A stretch of 64,000 nucleotides of DNA from Kordiimonas sp. SCSIO 12603 (GCF_024398035.1 NZ_CP073748.1:111001-175000), one strand, 5' to 3'. Shown: positions 51,489-60,501, counted from the stretch's first letter. Made by a program: numbers and translations. Notes: generated by a model not told the origin, from the letters alone.

Positions 51489-53215
51489 TAGCCAATGAGA
51501 TAGCGTTTGGGGAAAGCTTTCAGGCTAACATTCACTATAACCTGTATGGCAATAAAGCTGAACCCAACCCTCATAAATGCGCGTGGCATGTATCGAAGAA
51601 CATGTTCACTGATGATCTGGATGCTGCTGGCAAGATAATGGAGGCCACGGCTTCAGCTAGTCGAGCATCTAAACCAGCTTATCATTTCTCAATTGATTGG
51701 GACCGCTCTGAAGAGAGATTTCTTAATCAGGAGAAGTGTATTGAAGCTGCTGACAAGGTTCTTGAGAAGATTGGCCTCGCTGAGCATCAAGCGCTCTACT
51801 TTTGGCATGTGGATGCCAACCATCCTCATATGCATGTTGTGGTTAACCGTGTGAGTGATCACACCGGTAAAGCCTGGGATATGTGGAAGTCGAAAGAGAA
51901 CCTTGAACGCGCCACACATGAAGTTGCTAAGGAAATGCAATTCCTTGAGGTTCCCGGCAAACACAATGAAATGGGGTATGAGCGCGACAAGAACAAAGAT
52001 GCTAATCGCAGTCGCAGTGAGCGAGCTACAGAAGCAGAGCTGAAGCCTTGGTCAAAAGAAAAGATACCCGGCATTAAAACCAAGATTGGTAATGCTTTTT
52101 ATCACTCTGAAAGCTGGGATGAGTTAGCTGACACTTTAGCAGATTTTGGGTACGAACTGCGCACCAAGGGCCAGGGTTTGATCATTACTGATGGTCATAA
52201 TTACACCCAACTCTCCAAAATGGGCAAGCAAGTACGCCTAAAATCACTGGAAGAAAAGTTCGGCGAAACGTTTGCTGAACACACTGGCAAAAACCCGCTT
52301 AATCCAGTGGATGAACACAGCCCCGAAACATCCCTTGAGGAACTTCCTGACGAAATAGACCGTGAGCTAAAACGCCAAGTTGACCGACTGGAGAAACAAC
52401 AAACACAAAACCAAGACATAGAAGGTCGAGGTTCAACGGACATTAGGGTCATACAGCTTATCAATGTGTTGGACAACATTGATCGCTTTGAGGGCTTGTG
52501 GAACCAGAAGCAAACCGCTGCAGAGATGATGATGGCCGACAAGAAGGTGAAACAACAGCATTCTCTATTGGAAAAAGCCAAAGGCTTATTGGAGATTCAC
52601 AAACAGGCTGGAATTGACCTGATATTCAGCTCTTACAAAAAGCCGGTCGAGGATAAGAGCTTGAACACCGTCAAAAAGATTGATGAGGCTCTGAAGAACA
52701 TAGGAAAATACAGGCCGAAAAAATCAGGAATAGCTACACCGAAAACTATTCTCAAACAACGACGAACCGAACACCTCATTAAGGTACTTAAATGGCGTAG
52801 AAAGAAGATAGAAAAGGAACAAAGACGCGCCAAACGTCATAACAAGGAACGCAAACGCGAGCTTAAGGCGAAAAACAAACAGCAGTTTGACCGCAAGCAG
52901 ATTTATCGCATCTGCAAGCTGCGTGAGGCCAGTGACCGCGTCACCAAACGCAAGATCGAACTGAGCGATGCACAGACAAAACTACGTCAGAGCGTCAAAG
53001 CGAACGAACGCAACATAGCCACCAAACAACATCTGAAAGACTGTAGGCGCTCTCTGATCAGAAACATGCCCAAAGAGGCAATTATGAACGCTGATGTTTC
53101 TTGGGAAGAAAAAAAGCGCCTATTCAATGTTTGGTATGCCGAACGTGATCTGGAACGCGCCAAAGAGCGTGATCGCCAGTTTGAGCAAGACCGCGATATT
53201 GAACTGGATGATTAA
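51485..53215 (+). CDS. Relaxase, MobA/VirD2 family
   Basis: A 576-residue relaxase that nicks oriT and pilots the strand. Catalytic Tyr candidates are Tyr18/Tyr21 (ANIHYNLYG); the metal site is His108, His115 and His117 (WHVDANHPHMHVVVN). The C-terminal half is charged and coiled-coil-rich. The last 45 residues contain NADVSWEEKKRLF, which recurs in the next gene. oriT is expected nearby, probably just before mobC or the coupling gene, but I cannot place it. Confidence 0.9.
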   Translation: MIANEIAFGESFQANIHYNLYGNKAEPNPHKCAWHVSKNMFTDDLDAAGKIMEATASASRASKPAYHFSIDWDRSEERFLNQEKCIEAADKVLEKIGLAEHQALYFWHVDANHPHMHVVVNRVSDHTGKAWDMWKSKENLERATHEVAKEMQFLEVPGKHNEMGYERDKNKDANRSRSERATEAELKPWSKEKIPGIKTKIGNAFYHSESWDELADTLADFGYELRTKGQGLIITDGHNYTQLSKMGKQVRLKSLEEKFGETFAEHTGKNPLNPVDEHSPETSLEELPDEIDRELKRQVDRLEKQQTQNQDIEGRGSTDIRVIQLINVLDNIDRFEGLWNQKQTAAEMMMADKKVKQQHSLLEKAKGLLEIHKQAGIDLIFSSYKKPVEDKSLNTVKKIDEALKNIGKYRPKKSGIATPKTILKQRRTEHLIKVLKWRRKKIEKEQRRAKRHNKERKRELKAKNKQQFDRKQIYRICKLREASDRVTKRKIELSDAQTKLRQSVKANERNIATKQHLKDCRRSLIRNMPKEAIMNADVSWEEKKRLFNVWYAERDLERAKERDRQFEQDRDIELDD

Positions 53216-53237
53216 ACAAACAGTAGGAGGAAAACCA

Positions 53238-54044
53238 ATGGTTAAAAAGAGACATCTAAATGCTGAGGAATTGAGAATTTATGAGGAATTTGAAGCCGAG
53301 TATAAAGAAGATATCAAAGTTGCAAAGGCTCGCCTGAAAGAATTAGAACAAGACCCAGAATACGATGGCAGTATCTACGTCCAACATGACTGTGATGGTA
53401 TGGAGGGGAGTGATGGAACCTTGCATGCACTCAATGAGATGCTAGTTGAAGATGGCTTCATGCCAAGCATTAGCCCGTTTGATGTAAAACACAAAAGTAA
53501 AGATAGGTTTTCATTTGTGTTAATGCGTGAGGATGGAATTGATCCGATAGCATTCCACGCAAGGGAAGAAAACATTGAACGTATGAGTATGGCACGACAG
53601 AAAGAGCTAATTGCTGAATATGAAGCTGCTGAGCAGCGTTTCAGCCTCGTAGAAAGCCTGCTGGATAAACCCTATCTTGAAGACAGTCATACCGATTGTG
53701 AGAAGATTAGGAAACAATCTCATGACGAAATGATCACACTGGGGCACCAAATCATCATTGAAGAAAACAAATTCAACGAAAAAAGACCTGGTGTCAAAAG
53801 GGACTATTTTGGTGATCGCGCAAAAGAAGAACAAAGACACGAGGAAACAATTCAGAAGAGCATGGCTGCGTTGGACAAAGAAACAGAACAGAATGAAGAA
53901 CTAGAACTAACCGCTGAAGAAGTGATACATTCTGATCTGTCTTGGGAAGAAAAAAAGGAACTGTTTGCCAAGCTTCATGCAGAGACTAAAGCCAAGGAAA
54001 AAGAGCAAGGACTGGCAAAAGATAAAGATGAGCTTGAAATGTAG
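53238..54044 (+). CDS. Unknown coiled-coil protein sharing the relaxase tail motif
   Basis: A 268-residue acidic helical protein starting MVKKRHLNAEELRIYEEFEA. AGGAGG lies upstream, in a context nearly the same as before the coupling gene. A central block (IYVQHDCDGMEGSDGTLHAL) has no known match for me. The tail HSDLSWEEKKELFAKLHAET parallels NADVSWEEKKRLFNVWYAER of the relaxase. It follows the relaxase by 22 bases; a co-transferred effector or relaxosome partner is possible. Confidence 0.6.
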   Translation: MVKKRHLNAEELRIYEEFEAEYKEDIKVAKARLKELEQDPEYDGSIYVQHDCDGMEGSDGTLHALNEMLVEDGFMPSISPFDVKHKSKDRFSFVLMREDGIDPIAFHAREENIERMSMARQKELIAEYEAAEQRFSLVESLLDKPYLEDSHTDCEKIRKQSHDEMITLGHQIIIEENKFNEKRPGVKRDYFGDRAKEEQRHEETIQKSMAALDKETEQNEELELTAEEVIHSDLSWEEKKELFAKLHAETKAKEKEQGLAKDKDELEM

Positions 54045-54066
54045 CAGTTTATACTATTGACGCTCC

Positions 54067-54095
54067 ATGCAACAGTATTGTACATAGTGTTGCAT
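54067..54095. repeat. Left 29-bp inverted recombination-like site
   Basis: A 29-base imperfect palindrome (arms ATGCAACA and TGTTGCAT, centre near TTGTACA). Its sequence matches the reverse complement of 55062-55090 at 27 of 29 positions. The two sites flank a two-gene lipoprotein cassette. Confidence 0.75.
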
Positions 54096-54112
54096 CAATA
54101 TAACCTATTGTT

Positions 54113-54715
54113 TTAATTAGTTAATTTAAGAAATTCCTGAACATATCTTGCAGGTATCGTCATTCTGTAATCATTGGTATTTTGATAAGTTCTACGCTTT
54201 AGCTCTAACTTGTCATGAGTACTAAAGCCAAAGTCACTATATTTACGTCCATTGCTGGACGGTGCGGAAATTGTAAAAAGAAGCCCGTTATGTGCTGCTT
54301 CTTCCATCATTTCCAAGGTAAGCTCAGCGTGAACATATTCAGTTCTGTAACCAGCTTCGTTTTCGTACTCGCCACCACTGTATGTAGAGTTAATCTTGTT
54401 ACCTAATGCATCAACCACAGTGTCATATTTACGGGCCTTATCATCCCTATACTCCACACTTGCAAAGAACCTGTAGAAAATCACTTCACCCTTGAGGTTC
54501 TTCTGTGCAGACAAGCCACCATGAGCATCTAGGGAATAAACTATCTGAGGGCCACGAATATACTCACCTTCAGGCTTGGCTATACGCTTGGAAACCTCTG
54601 AGTATGTTGCTGAATCCATGTCGTGAAATCTCTCGACAGGATAGCTGAAGTTTGCATTGTTACAGGCAGCAAGCATTGCTACTGCGAGTATTGATGATGT
54701 TTTGAGCAGTTTCAT
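54113..54715 (-). CDS. Lipoprotein of unknown function (cassette gene 2)
   Basis: A 200-residue protein with a lipoprotein signal (SILAVAMLAAC, lipobox LAAC, Cys18). The mature part is mixed beta/charged with no recognised domain. It starts eight bases after the other lipoprotein gene. Both lie between the inverted 29-bp sites, so the pair would flip together if the sites recombine. Confidence 0.6.
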   Translation of the reverse strand: MKLLKTSSILAVAMLAACNNANFSYPVERFHDMDSATYSEVSKRIAKPEGEYIRGPQIVYSLDAHGGLSAQKNLKGEVIFYRFFASVEYRDDKARKYDTVVDALGNKINSTYSGGEYENEAGYRTEYVHAELTLEMMEEAAHNGLLFTISAPSSNGRKYSDFGFSTHDKLELKRRTYQNTNDYRMTIPARYVQEFLKLTN

Positions 54716-54723
54716 TGGTTTTC

Positions 54724-55014
54724 CTATCTTGCGTAAGTCCAGCCAGAAGATGTTTTTGTAATCCGTACATTTTGCTGGCGGCGTGTTTCTGGATAAGGGC
54801 CTCGCGCTGGAACAACTTCAATAAAGCTGCATTCCCAAATACCGTCCCCGGTATCGGAACAGCGAAAGTTTTCCATGTTCACAGGACTTAAATTGAGACC
54901 AGAGGAACGAGCGAGCATAATAACTGCCGCTTTACCTGGCTCAGACGAACTAGATTGTTCACATGCAGATAGTGAAAATGCGGCCAATAACAGACCAAAT
55001 AACCTGAACTTCAT
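54724..55014 (-). CDS. Small lipoprotein (cassette gene 1)
   Basis: A 96-residue protein with a lipoprotein signal (LLLAAFSLSAC, lipobox LSAC, Cys18). Two further cysteines (FRCSDTGDGIWECSF) may form a disulphide. GGGGGT precedes the ATG at 55014. Its promoter must lie in the 47 bases between the start and the right 29-bp site, or beyond it; in the second case inversion would switch it off. Surface lipoproteins in mobile elements often act in entry or phage exclusion, which is speculation here. Confidence 0.6.
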   Translation of the reverse strand: MKFRLFGLLLAAFSLSACEQSSSSEPGKAAVIMLARSSGLNLSPVNMENFRCSDTGDGIWECSFIEVVPARGPYPETRRQQNVRITKTSSGWTYAR

Positions 55015-55061
55015 AAAAACCCCCGTGGATAAGGATTAGAGACATATGAGGCCCATACCTC

Positions 55062-55090
55062 ATGCAACACTATGTACAAGAGTGTTGCAT
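55062..55090. repeat. Right 29-bp inverted recombination-like site
   Basis: A 29-base palindrome with nine-base-plus perfect arms (ATGCAACACT and AGTGTTGCAT) around a nine-base centre. It lies 95 bases before the tyrosine recombinase gene and in opposite orientation to the site at 54067. Confidence 0.75.
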
Positions 55091-55185
55091 CAGCACCTCG
55101 TGGGGGTGAGGTTAATTACGGGGTTAAATTGCTGTTTTAGAGGTGGTTTTCTGTACAAAACATCAGGGAGCAGCAAGAATGGTTT

Positions 55186-55767
55186 ATGAAGAACACATAT
55201 TCACTCTACAACGCGCAAGGTAAACGGCTTTATCTTACCCTTGATGAACGTAAAGCCTTCTTTGAAGCATCCAAGCACCGGCCTGATAAGGTTAGAACCC
55301 TCTGCCAGCTTTTATATTATACCGGATGCCGTGTTAGCGAGGCGCTGAATTTAACTGCTGACCGAGTAGACATGGCAGGTGGTGAGATTGTTATTCAATC
55401 TCTCAAGAAACGCAGCACCACACCTCATTACAGACCCATTCCTGTACCTATGGCGTTTTTGGAAGAGTTGGCCATTGTGCATGGCTTAAAGAGCGATACT
55501 GACCACAAACTATGGAGTTGGTCTCGCTCGCACACTTGGCGACTGATTAAAGCAACAATGGATCAAGCTAACATCAATACCCAGATGCCATATGGAACTT
55601 GTAAAGGGCTAAGGCACTCGTTTGGAATACATGCTGTTACCCACAACGTACCGCTCAATATTGTGCAATCAATGCTAGGCCATGCGAACATGTCCACCAC
55701 AGCTATCTATGTCGATGCTGTGGGGGACGAAAGGCGAGAATTGGTTAGTAGGATGTGGAGTCAATAA
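55186..55767 (+). CDS. Minimal tyrosine recombinase, candidate invertase
   Basis: A 193-residue recombinase made of the catalytic domain only, the size of FimB/FimE invertases. Active residues: Arg49 (TGCRVSEAL), Lys75 (SLKKRS), Arg143 (KGLRHSFG), His166 (LGHANMS) and Tyr175 (TAIYVDA). The first His of the usual His-x-x-Arg is Lys140. The 29-bp sites next to it make it the likely enzyme for inverting or exchanging the lipoprotein cassette. A plasmid-type multimer resolution role is the alternative. Confidence 0.88.
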   Translation: MKNTYSLYNAQGKRLYLTLDERKAFFEASKHRPDKVRTLCQLLYYTGCRVSEALNLTADRVDMAGGEIVIQSLKKRSTTPHYRPIPVPMAFLEELAIVHGLKSDTDHKLWSWSRSHTWRLIKATMDQANINTQMPYGTCKGLRHSFGIHAVTHNVPLNIVQSMLGHANMSTTAIYVDAVGDERRELVSRMWSQ

Positions 55768-55787
55768 AACCGATTTGTGGAAAGATG

Positions 55788-56519
55788 CTATTCCAGAACC
55801 GATGCTTCATATATTTTAAGTTCACAGTTCATCCCTTTGGCGAGTTTATCACCAAGGGTTTTAAAGTTATCTGGTACAACTATGAATGCAACATCATCTG
55901 AACTGAATTTGAATATCGGATAGCTTGTTTTATTCCGCATGTAAAAGCAACTCATCCCAGGTTCATGAGGTTTATTACTCCCTGCAAAAGGCAGTGAGTT
56001 GAAAGTTAACCTCCATTCACGCTGATAGTAGGTTACATATTCTGAATCATCCTCGTTTCGATATGAGTATTCCTGAAGAAAGCCTGTCACCTGCTGAAGT
56101 GCAACTGTTTCATCTTCCTTAAATGAATAGTCGCCAAAGGCTTCTTTCCACTCCCTATCCTTTTCTAAATCTTCCATTCGAGACAGAAGCTCAGTTAACT
56201 TTTTAATGCGATCAAAATGTTGTTTGGTTGTGTAGAGTGCGGGGTTTGCTCCATACTCGATCATACTTTTCTTATTGAAGCCTATACCAAAACGTCCAAA
56301 TATCGCACAATGCTCCTTAGCAAACCTCAATGGAATGTCCGTGAAACAAACCATAGCTGACTCTTTTTTGAACTGATCGCTTACATAATTGGGGCAATAG
56401 CTTAGTCGTAGAATCTTTTCTTGGCAGATCGAAGTCAATGCTTGCATCGCACTCTCATCATTTTGCGCTCGACCTGTCCAGTGCACTAGTTCATTACTAA
56501 CATAGTTACGCGACTTCAT
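55788..56519 (-). CDS. AbiGi-like abortive infection protein
   Basis: A 243-residue protein whose start (NYVSNELVHWTGRAQNDESA) and the stretch MVCFTDIPLRFAKEHCAIFG followed by RFGIGF resemble the AbiGi antitoxin-type family. YYQREWRL near residue 165 is also typical. In known systems AbiGi pairs with AbiGii; no such partner lies next to it here, so it may be orphaned or act alone. It is the first of three cargo modules split by integrase remnants. Confidence 0.6.
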   Translation of the reverse strand: MKSRNYVSNELVHWTGRAQNDESAMQALTSICQEKILRLSYCPNYVSDQFKKESAMVCFTDIPLRFAKEHCAIFGRFGIGFNKKSMIEYGANPALYTTKQHFDRIKKLTELLSRMEDLEKDREWKEAFGDYSFKEDETVALQQVTGFLQEYSYRNEDDSEYVTYYQREWRLTFNSLPFAGSNKPHEPGMSCFYMRNKTSYPIFKFSSDDVAFIVVPDNFKTLGDKLAKGMNCELKIYEASVLE

Positions 56520-56583
56520 ATTTCACCCATCATTTGCTCGTGTCTCAGCTTCATTACAAGTATTGAAACATTCAATTTTCGTG

Positions 56584-56782
56584 TCAAACTGTAAGAGGTT
56601 TTCTTTTACGCACATTCACGAGGCTATCTTTCAGATGTGCGGCATAGTGTTTTTTAATCATCTCAACACTGGTGCGGCAGTTCTTAGCTACTTGGTAAAT
56701 GTCGCCTCCCTCCAGCAGCCGGAAGCATATAAGCTTTGGGCCTTCTAGGTTTTCCAACTACGATCAAACCTCAGCTTTTGGA
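56584..56782 (-). pseudogene. Integrase 3'-end remnant 1
   Basis: Reads GDIYQVAKNCRTSVEMIKKH then YAAHLKDSLVNVRKRK on the minus strand, matching the last 60 residues of the integrase at 59208, with a small deletion (MIDA missing) and another of about 22 bases. It has no start. The rest of 56520-56838 shows nothing else. Confidence 0.85.
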
Positions 56783-56838
56783 TATTAGCTCCAGTTTGTA
56801 CGGAAGACGTGGGACTAAGTTAAAATACTAACTGCCAT

Positions 56839-57948
56839 CTATTTCCATTCATTCCGCTCACGCTCCTGCGCACCAGTTTTTATTACGGCGATATCAATAT
56901 CGTGTTCATTAATATCCGAAGATTTTCTAAAAACCACCTTGCTCTTGTATATACCAAGATCAAACAACGGCTTTAATCCTTTACCATCTACAGAAACAAC
57001 TCCTGGCGCTAAATAATAAGTTTTATAACGCCTATAAAACTCTTTAAACATCTCCAGGTTATTGGCGCCTGGCGGAGGATTCATTCGATTAATCCTACTT
57101 ATCGTCATCAGTAAATCACCGTCAAATTCATATCCTGCTGCCTTGTAACGCTCAATTGCCGTTTCAGGATCAGAACTCACATGTACAGAGTAACCGTCTT
57201 CTTCTCCATCTATAGGGCCTTCTATGATAGATATTCTGATTTCTTCGAACTCGTCATTTTGGCCATACCGCTCGTGCCAACCTTTAAATATTTTTCGAGC
57301 AGCCTTCTCATTTTGAAAAGCTAAACCCATAATTGGTGGTGCATCAGGATGGATGGCGTAAAATGTCCCACTCCATTTCGCATCATTCCAAAGTTCAACA
57401 TCGATAGGACTGGTTAAATACATTGTAGGGTCTGTTTTAACTGGTTTATTTTCTAGTGGTCTGCGTTTACCTAAAACTGGCTTTTTTATTTTTGGCTGGT
57501 TTGTTAAACGCCTATATAACTCTTCATAGCCGTCATCCGTACTCACTTCATAACTGGTAACACCTTGAAGCGGTGTCGGTATGAATTTTCGATTGTCCTT
57601 ATGCAGAACAACGGGAATGAAGCGCGTGTTGATCGACCCTTCATTATAAAAGTGTTGGTAAATTAAATTACCTTCCCATCGGACACCAAGCCCTGCGCCT
57701 TCAACTTCTTCGCCCATCACCCGTTTGTAATAAGTCTCGGTACAAATCAGTATTACGTATTTAGCATCCCGAATCTTTTTATCCATCCAACGTGGCCAGC
57801 CTTCAGCGGGAGATTCTTCATACTGGTCCAATACACAATCCACGCCCTCGGATCGAAGTTTGTTTGACAACTCTAATACTGCCTCGACGTGATCCACGGA
57901 ATCGTGACTATAACTAATAAAAACTTCTTCACTTACTTCCATGATCAT
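56839..57948 (-). CDS. SEFIR (TIR-like) domain protein with unknown C-terminal domain
   Basis: A 369-residue protein. Residues 8-150 form a SEFIR domain: VFISYSHDSVDHVEAVLELS, LRSEGVDCVLDQYEESPAEG, WPRWMDKKI and ICTETYYKR. Bacterial SEFIR proteins can act as NADases in phage defence; Glu in DQYEESPAEGWP is a candidate active residue. Residues about 175-369 are a separate domain (YLTSPIDVELWNDAKWSGTF, GYEFDGDLLMTISRINRM) that I do not recognise and that may sense the trigger. Start: ATG at 57948, or the one two codons on. Confidence 0.82.
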   Translation of the reverse strand: MIMEVSEEVFISYSHDSVDHVEAVLELSNKLRSEGVDCVLDQYEESPAEGWPRWMDKKIRDAKYVILICTETYYKRVMGEEVEGAGLGVRWEGNLIYQHFYNEGSINTRFIPVVLHKDNRKFIPTPLQGVTSYEVSTDDGYEELYRRLTNQPKIKKPVLGKRRPLENKPVKTDPTMYLTSPIDVELWNDAKWSGTFYAIHPDAPPIMGLAFQNEKAARKIFKGWHERYGQNDEFEEIRISIIEGPIDGEEDGYSVHVSSDPETAIERYKAAGYEFDGDLLMTISRINRMNPPPGANNLEMFKEFYRRYKTYYLAPGVVSVDGKGLKPLFDLGIYKSKVVFRKSSDINEHDIDIAVIKTGAQERERNEWK

Positions 57949-58016
57949 CCTCGGAAATTATCTTTTATTATATGTACTTAATACTTATTCATCTACGAGA
58001 ATAGGTCAACTTCAAT

Positions 58017-58151
58017 TCAAAAGGATGCCTTCTTTTTACGCACATCCACAAGGCTAGCATCAATCATATCTTTGAGGTGCACGGCATAGTGCTTTTCAAT
58101 TATTTCCACACTGATGCGGCAGTTTTTGGCTACTTGGTAGATGTTAAACAC
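58017..58151 (-). pseudogene. Integrase 3'-end remnant 2
   Basis: Encodes IYQVAKNCRISVEIIEKHYA then VHLKDMIDASLVDVRKKK and a stop, like the end of the integrase at 59208. Upstream of this the similarity stops abruptly at about 58150. The rest of the gene-free stretch 57949-58405 holds only a weak 60-codon plus-strand frame (58268) that I do not accept. Confidence 0.88.
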
Positions 58152-58405
58152 TGTGATAAACGACGGGAATTGGTTACTCGGATGTAGAATCTTTGCGGGG
58201 CTTGAAATTATAAAAAACCACACCTACAATATTAGTTGAATATTAAGTTACATCTGATCGTTAACTCATGTTTTTGATCATTTATTATGTTTTACAAATC
58301 CGGCCGTTGGTCGTGGTGTTGGGAATTTCCCCTGTGCACCTCGGCAGAATCAGGGGTTGGAGATATACAATGCTTACAGCTTTTTATATTGTAAGTGCAT
58401 GGATT

Positions 58406-59035
58406 TTAGTGGGTGTCGCTTGCGGTATCTATGTCCACTTCAAGCGATGATTTTTTTACCTCTTTTTTCTTAGTTTCATGAGAAAGAAGAGGTACTCCTT
58501 TTTTCATATTTTTTAACAAAGCTTTTTGTTCCTTAAATTCTTGGTTCTTCTTCGCTCTTTCAAAAGCTCTTGTTTGCTGTTTATTTAACTTATCCATACG
58601 TAAATCATGACTCGATTGATCAATCTTTTCTGATACCCCTCCGACCCAATTATTAAGTAAACGCGTTGGCCACACAATAACCGCACTTAAGCTTCCAAAA
58701 AATAACTTCAACAGTTCCGCTATAGACGAAAGAATTTCACCAGCTGTATCAAAAAGAGCAAACAACGCTGCCTTGAACCCTTCAATAATAGGGCTATTGA
58801 CAACAGACTCCTTTAACACCTCTCTTAACCATTTTTTCATCTCTGAAATTTTCATACCTGTAAAAGGCTTGGCCAGTATTAGACACATGTAATAAGCGAT
58901 AAAAAGCAGAAAAATCGCAATCAAAACAGCTAATAAGCTTGATAGGAATGAAAATAAAACCTCTTTACTCAAGAGCCATTCTAAAAAATCGAACATAAAG
59001 CCTAATGGGCCTTCTTTCATTTCTTCAAAAGACAT
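58406..59035 (-). CDS. Membrane protein of unknown function
   Basis: A 209-residue protein with a strong helix near residues 27-55 (VLFSFLSSLLAVLIAIFLLF) and one or two weaker hydrophobic stretches (LFALFDTAGEILSSIAELL, FGSLSAVIVWPTRLL). The tail from residue 135 is highly charged (LNKQQTRAFERAKKNQEFKE). No family recognised. It forms the third cargo module, between remnant 2 and the intact integrase; membrane proteins in such spots can be defence effectors, which is inference. Confidence 0.6.
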   Translation of the reverse strand: MSFEEMKEGPLGFMFDFLEWLLSKEVLFSFLSSLLAVLIAIFLLFIAYYMCLILAKPFTGMKISEMKKWLREVLKESVVNSPIIEGFKAALFALFDTAGEILSSIAELLKLFFGSLSAVIVWPTRLLNNWVGGVSEKIDQSSHDLRMDKLNKQQTRAFERAKKNQEFKEQKALLKNMKKGVPLLSHETKKKEVKKSSLEVDIDTASDTH

Positions 59036-59207
59036 CTTTTCCCCTACAAATGAAATTTTGTTAAATTATTACTCAAAAACCCTTAATACACACCAAGATA
59101 CAACTATAAATAACGATGTCGCAATTTAAAAATAGTATTGCCGATAATTTTGAATACAACAGCCCAAGAATAAGCATGAGCTCAGTAGTTAGAATTTTAA
59201 TATGCTA

Positions 59208-60392
59208 TTAAATTTTCTTCTTCCTGACATTGACGAGACTAGCATCGATCATATCTTTGAGGTGCGCAGCATAGTGTTTCTCAATCATCTCAACGCTGGT
59301 GCGGCAGTTCTTAGCCACTTGATAGATGTCGGCTCCTTCGAGTAGCCGGAAGCATATATAACTATGACGCAAGCTGTAGGCCGTGCGGGCTTTCCCGCTA
59401 CGATCAAACTTCAGCTTTTCTGCGTGTAGGATGCCGTTCAGCATCTTCTTAAAGTCTGAGGGGAACAAACGATCCGTTTGTTCAGGATTATTACGGTCCA
59501 GCATACGCTCATATGGGCGCACCGCCCCCGGCATGCTTTTACAAAACCCGATACCGCGCTTCCCGCGTACTTCTATCTCTAAGATAGTCTCGCCTGTAGC
59601 TTCGTCGTCTACAATCTCTATGTCTCTATATTCAAGACGTTTAGCTTCATCAGGGCGAAGGCCAGTGTTCGCCATGATCAGTACATAGTCGTGCAGTTGT
59701 TCCGCATACCATTTATAGCGAGGGTTCTTAGGATTAGCTGCATTACGCCGTGTGGCTTCATAAAACTGTTTATATTCTTTTTGCGTGAACCAGGGGCGGT
59801 GTTCCACCTTGCTCTGGCGTCTGTAAGGGTCAGACAGGTCTGGAATAAAATCTATCCAACCATGACGCTGTGCTGTCTTCAACACCATGCTCATGGTTAC
59901 TATCTCATTATGGATTGTATTACGGGCTGGATGCTTCCAGGGCTTGGGCTCAAGCTTGTCATAGTCAAAGTGATCATCATCCCAATTCTTGGGCTTGGTC
60001 ATACGGTGAACGCGATACTCTTGTCCTACACCCGATGTAATCTCCTTGAGAGGTTTACTCCCTAAGAAAGGCAGTAGATGCAGGCGAAGCCTGTCTTTAT
60101 GTCCTTGAACCCACTTAGGGCTTCTACGGCCGTTGGTAATAACCTCATATTCAATCTCGAACTTCTTAGCGGCATCACGGAAGGTTTTGCCGGAAGCAAG
60201 CTCTCCATGACGTTTCTTATTACGAAGTTCCAAGTACCAGTCTTCTGCAACCTCTTTGGCAGCAGAAAGACTTTTCTGTTTAGTAGACTTACGGCGCTCT
60301 TTACCTGCAAGGTACGTAGACGCGTGCCAGGCACCGCCTTCTATGCGGCGGTATAATCTAACTTTGTCACCTAGAATCCGGTGTATTTCCAT
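59208..60392 (-). CDS. Tyrosine integrase of the tRNA-fMet element
   Basis: A 394-residue phage-type integrase next to the right att site. Catalytic residues: Arg in NTGLRPDEAKRL, Lys in VRGKRGIG, Arg in SLRHSYICFRLL, and Tyr in EKHYAAHLKD; the usual second His position is in a NCRTSVEMIEKHY setting. Its 5' end faces the tRNA gene, 148 bases away, as in many tRNA-targeting elements. It should recombine the 53-bp tRNA-fMet repeats. Two dead copies of its 3' end lie further inside the element. Confidence 0.93.
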   Translation of the reverse strand: MEIHRILGDKVRLYRRIEGGAWHASTYLAGKERRKSTKQKSLSAAKEVAEDWYLELRNKKRHGELASGKTFRDAAKKFEIEYEVITNGRRSPKWVQGHKDRLRLHLLPFLGSKPLKEITSGVGQEYRVHRMTKPKNWDDDHFDYDKLEPKPWKHPARNTIHNEIVTMSMVLKTAQRHGWIDFIPDLSDPYRRQSKVEHRPWFTQKEYKQFYEATRRNAANPKNPRYKWYAEQLHDYVLIMANTGLRPDEAKRLEYRDIEIVDDEATGETILEIEVRGKRGIGFCKSMPGAVRPYERMLDRNNPEQTDRLFPSDFKKMLNGILHAEKLKFDRSGKARTAYSLRHSYICFRLLEGADIYQVAKNCRTSVEMIEKHYAAHLKDMIDASLVNVRKKKI

Positions 60393-60501
60393 GATGCATT
60401 CCCCAAAATGCGTATGAAAGATGCGTGTGTGCTTTTGTGTGATACTTGTGCGAGCCTAACAGCAGGAGATTCTTGCTGTCAAATTTCACGCTGCGGACAA
60501 C

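Noticed and set aside
42846..53215. A self-transmissible conjugative element
   Set aside because: No VirB4-like ATPase or other mating-channel proteins are encoded between the att sites; only mobilisation genes and coupling ATPases are present.
54067..55090. A small insertion sequence or MITE bounded by terminal inverted repeats
   Set aside because: There is no transposase inside and no clear target duplication beside the repeats; each repeat is itself palindromic, which fits recombinase sites or operators better.
58268..58450. A 60-codon plus-strand frame with two hydrophobic stretches
   Set aside because: No ribosome-binding site, and its end overlaps the membrane protein gene at 58406 on the other strand; not enough support.
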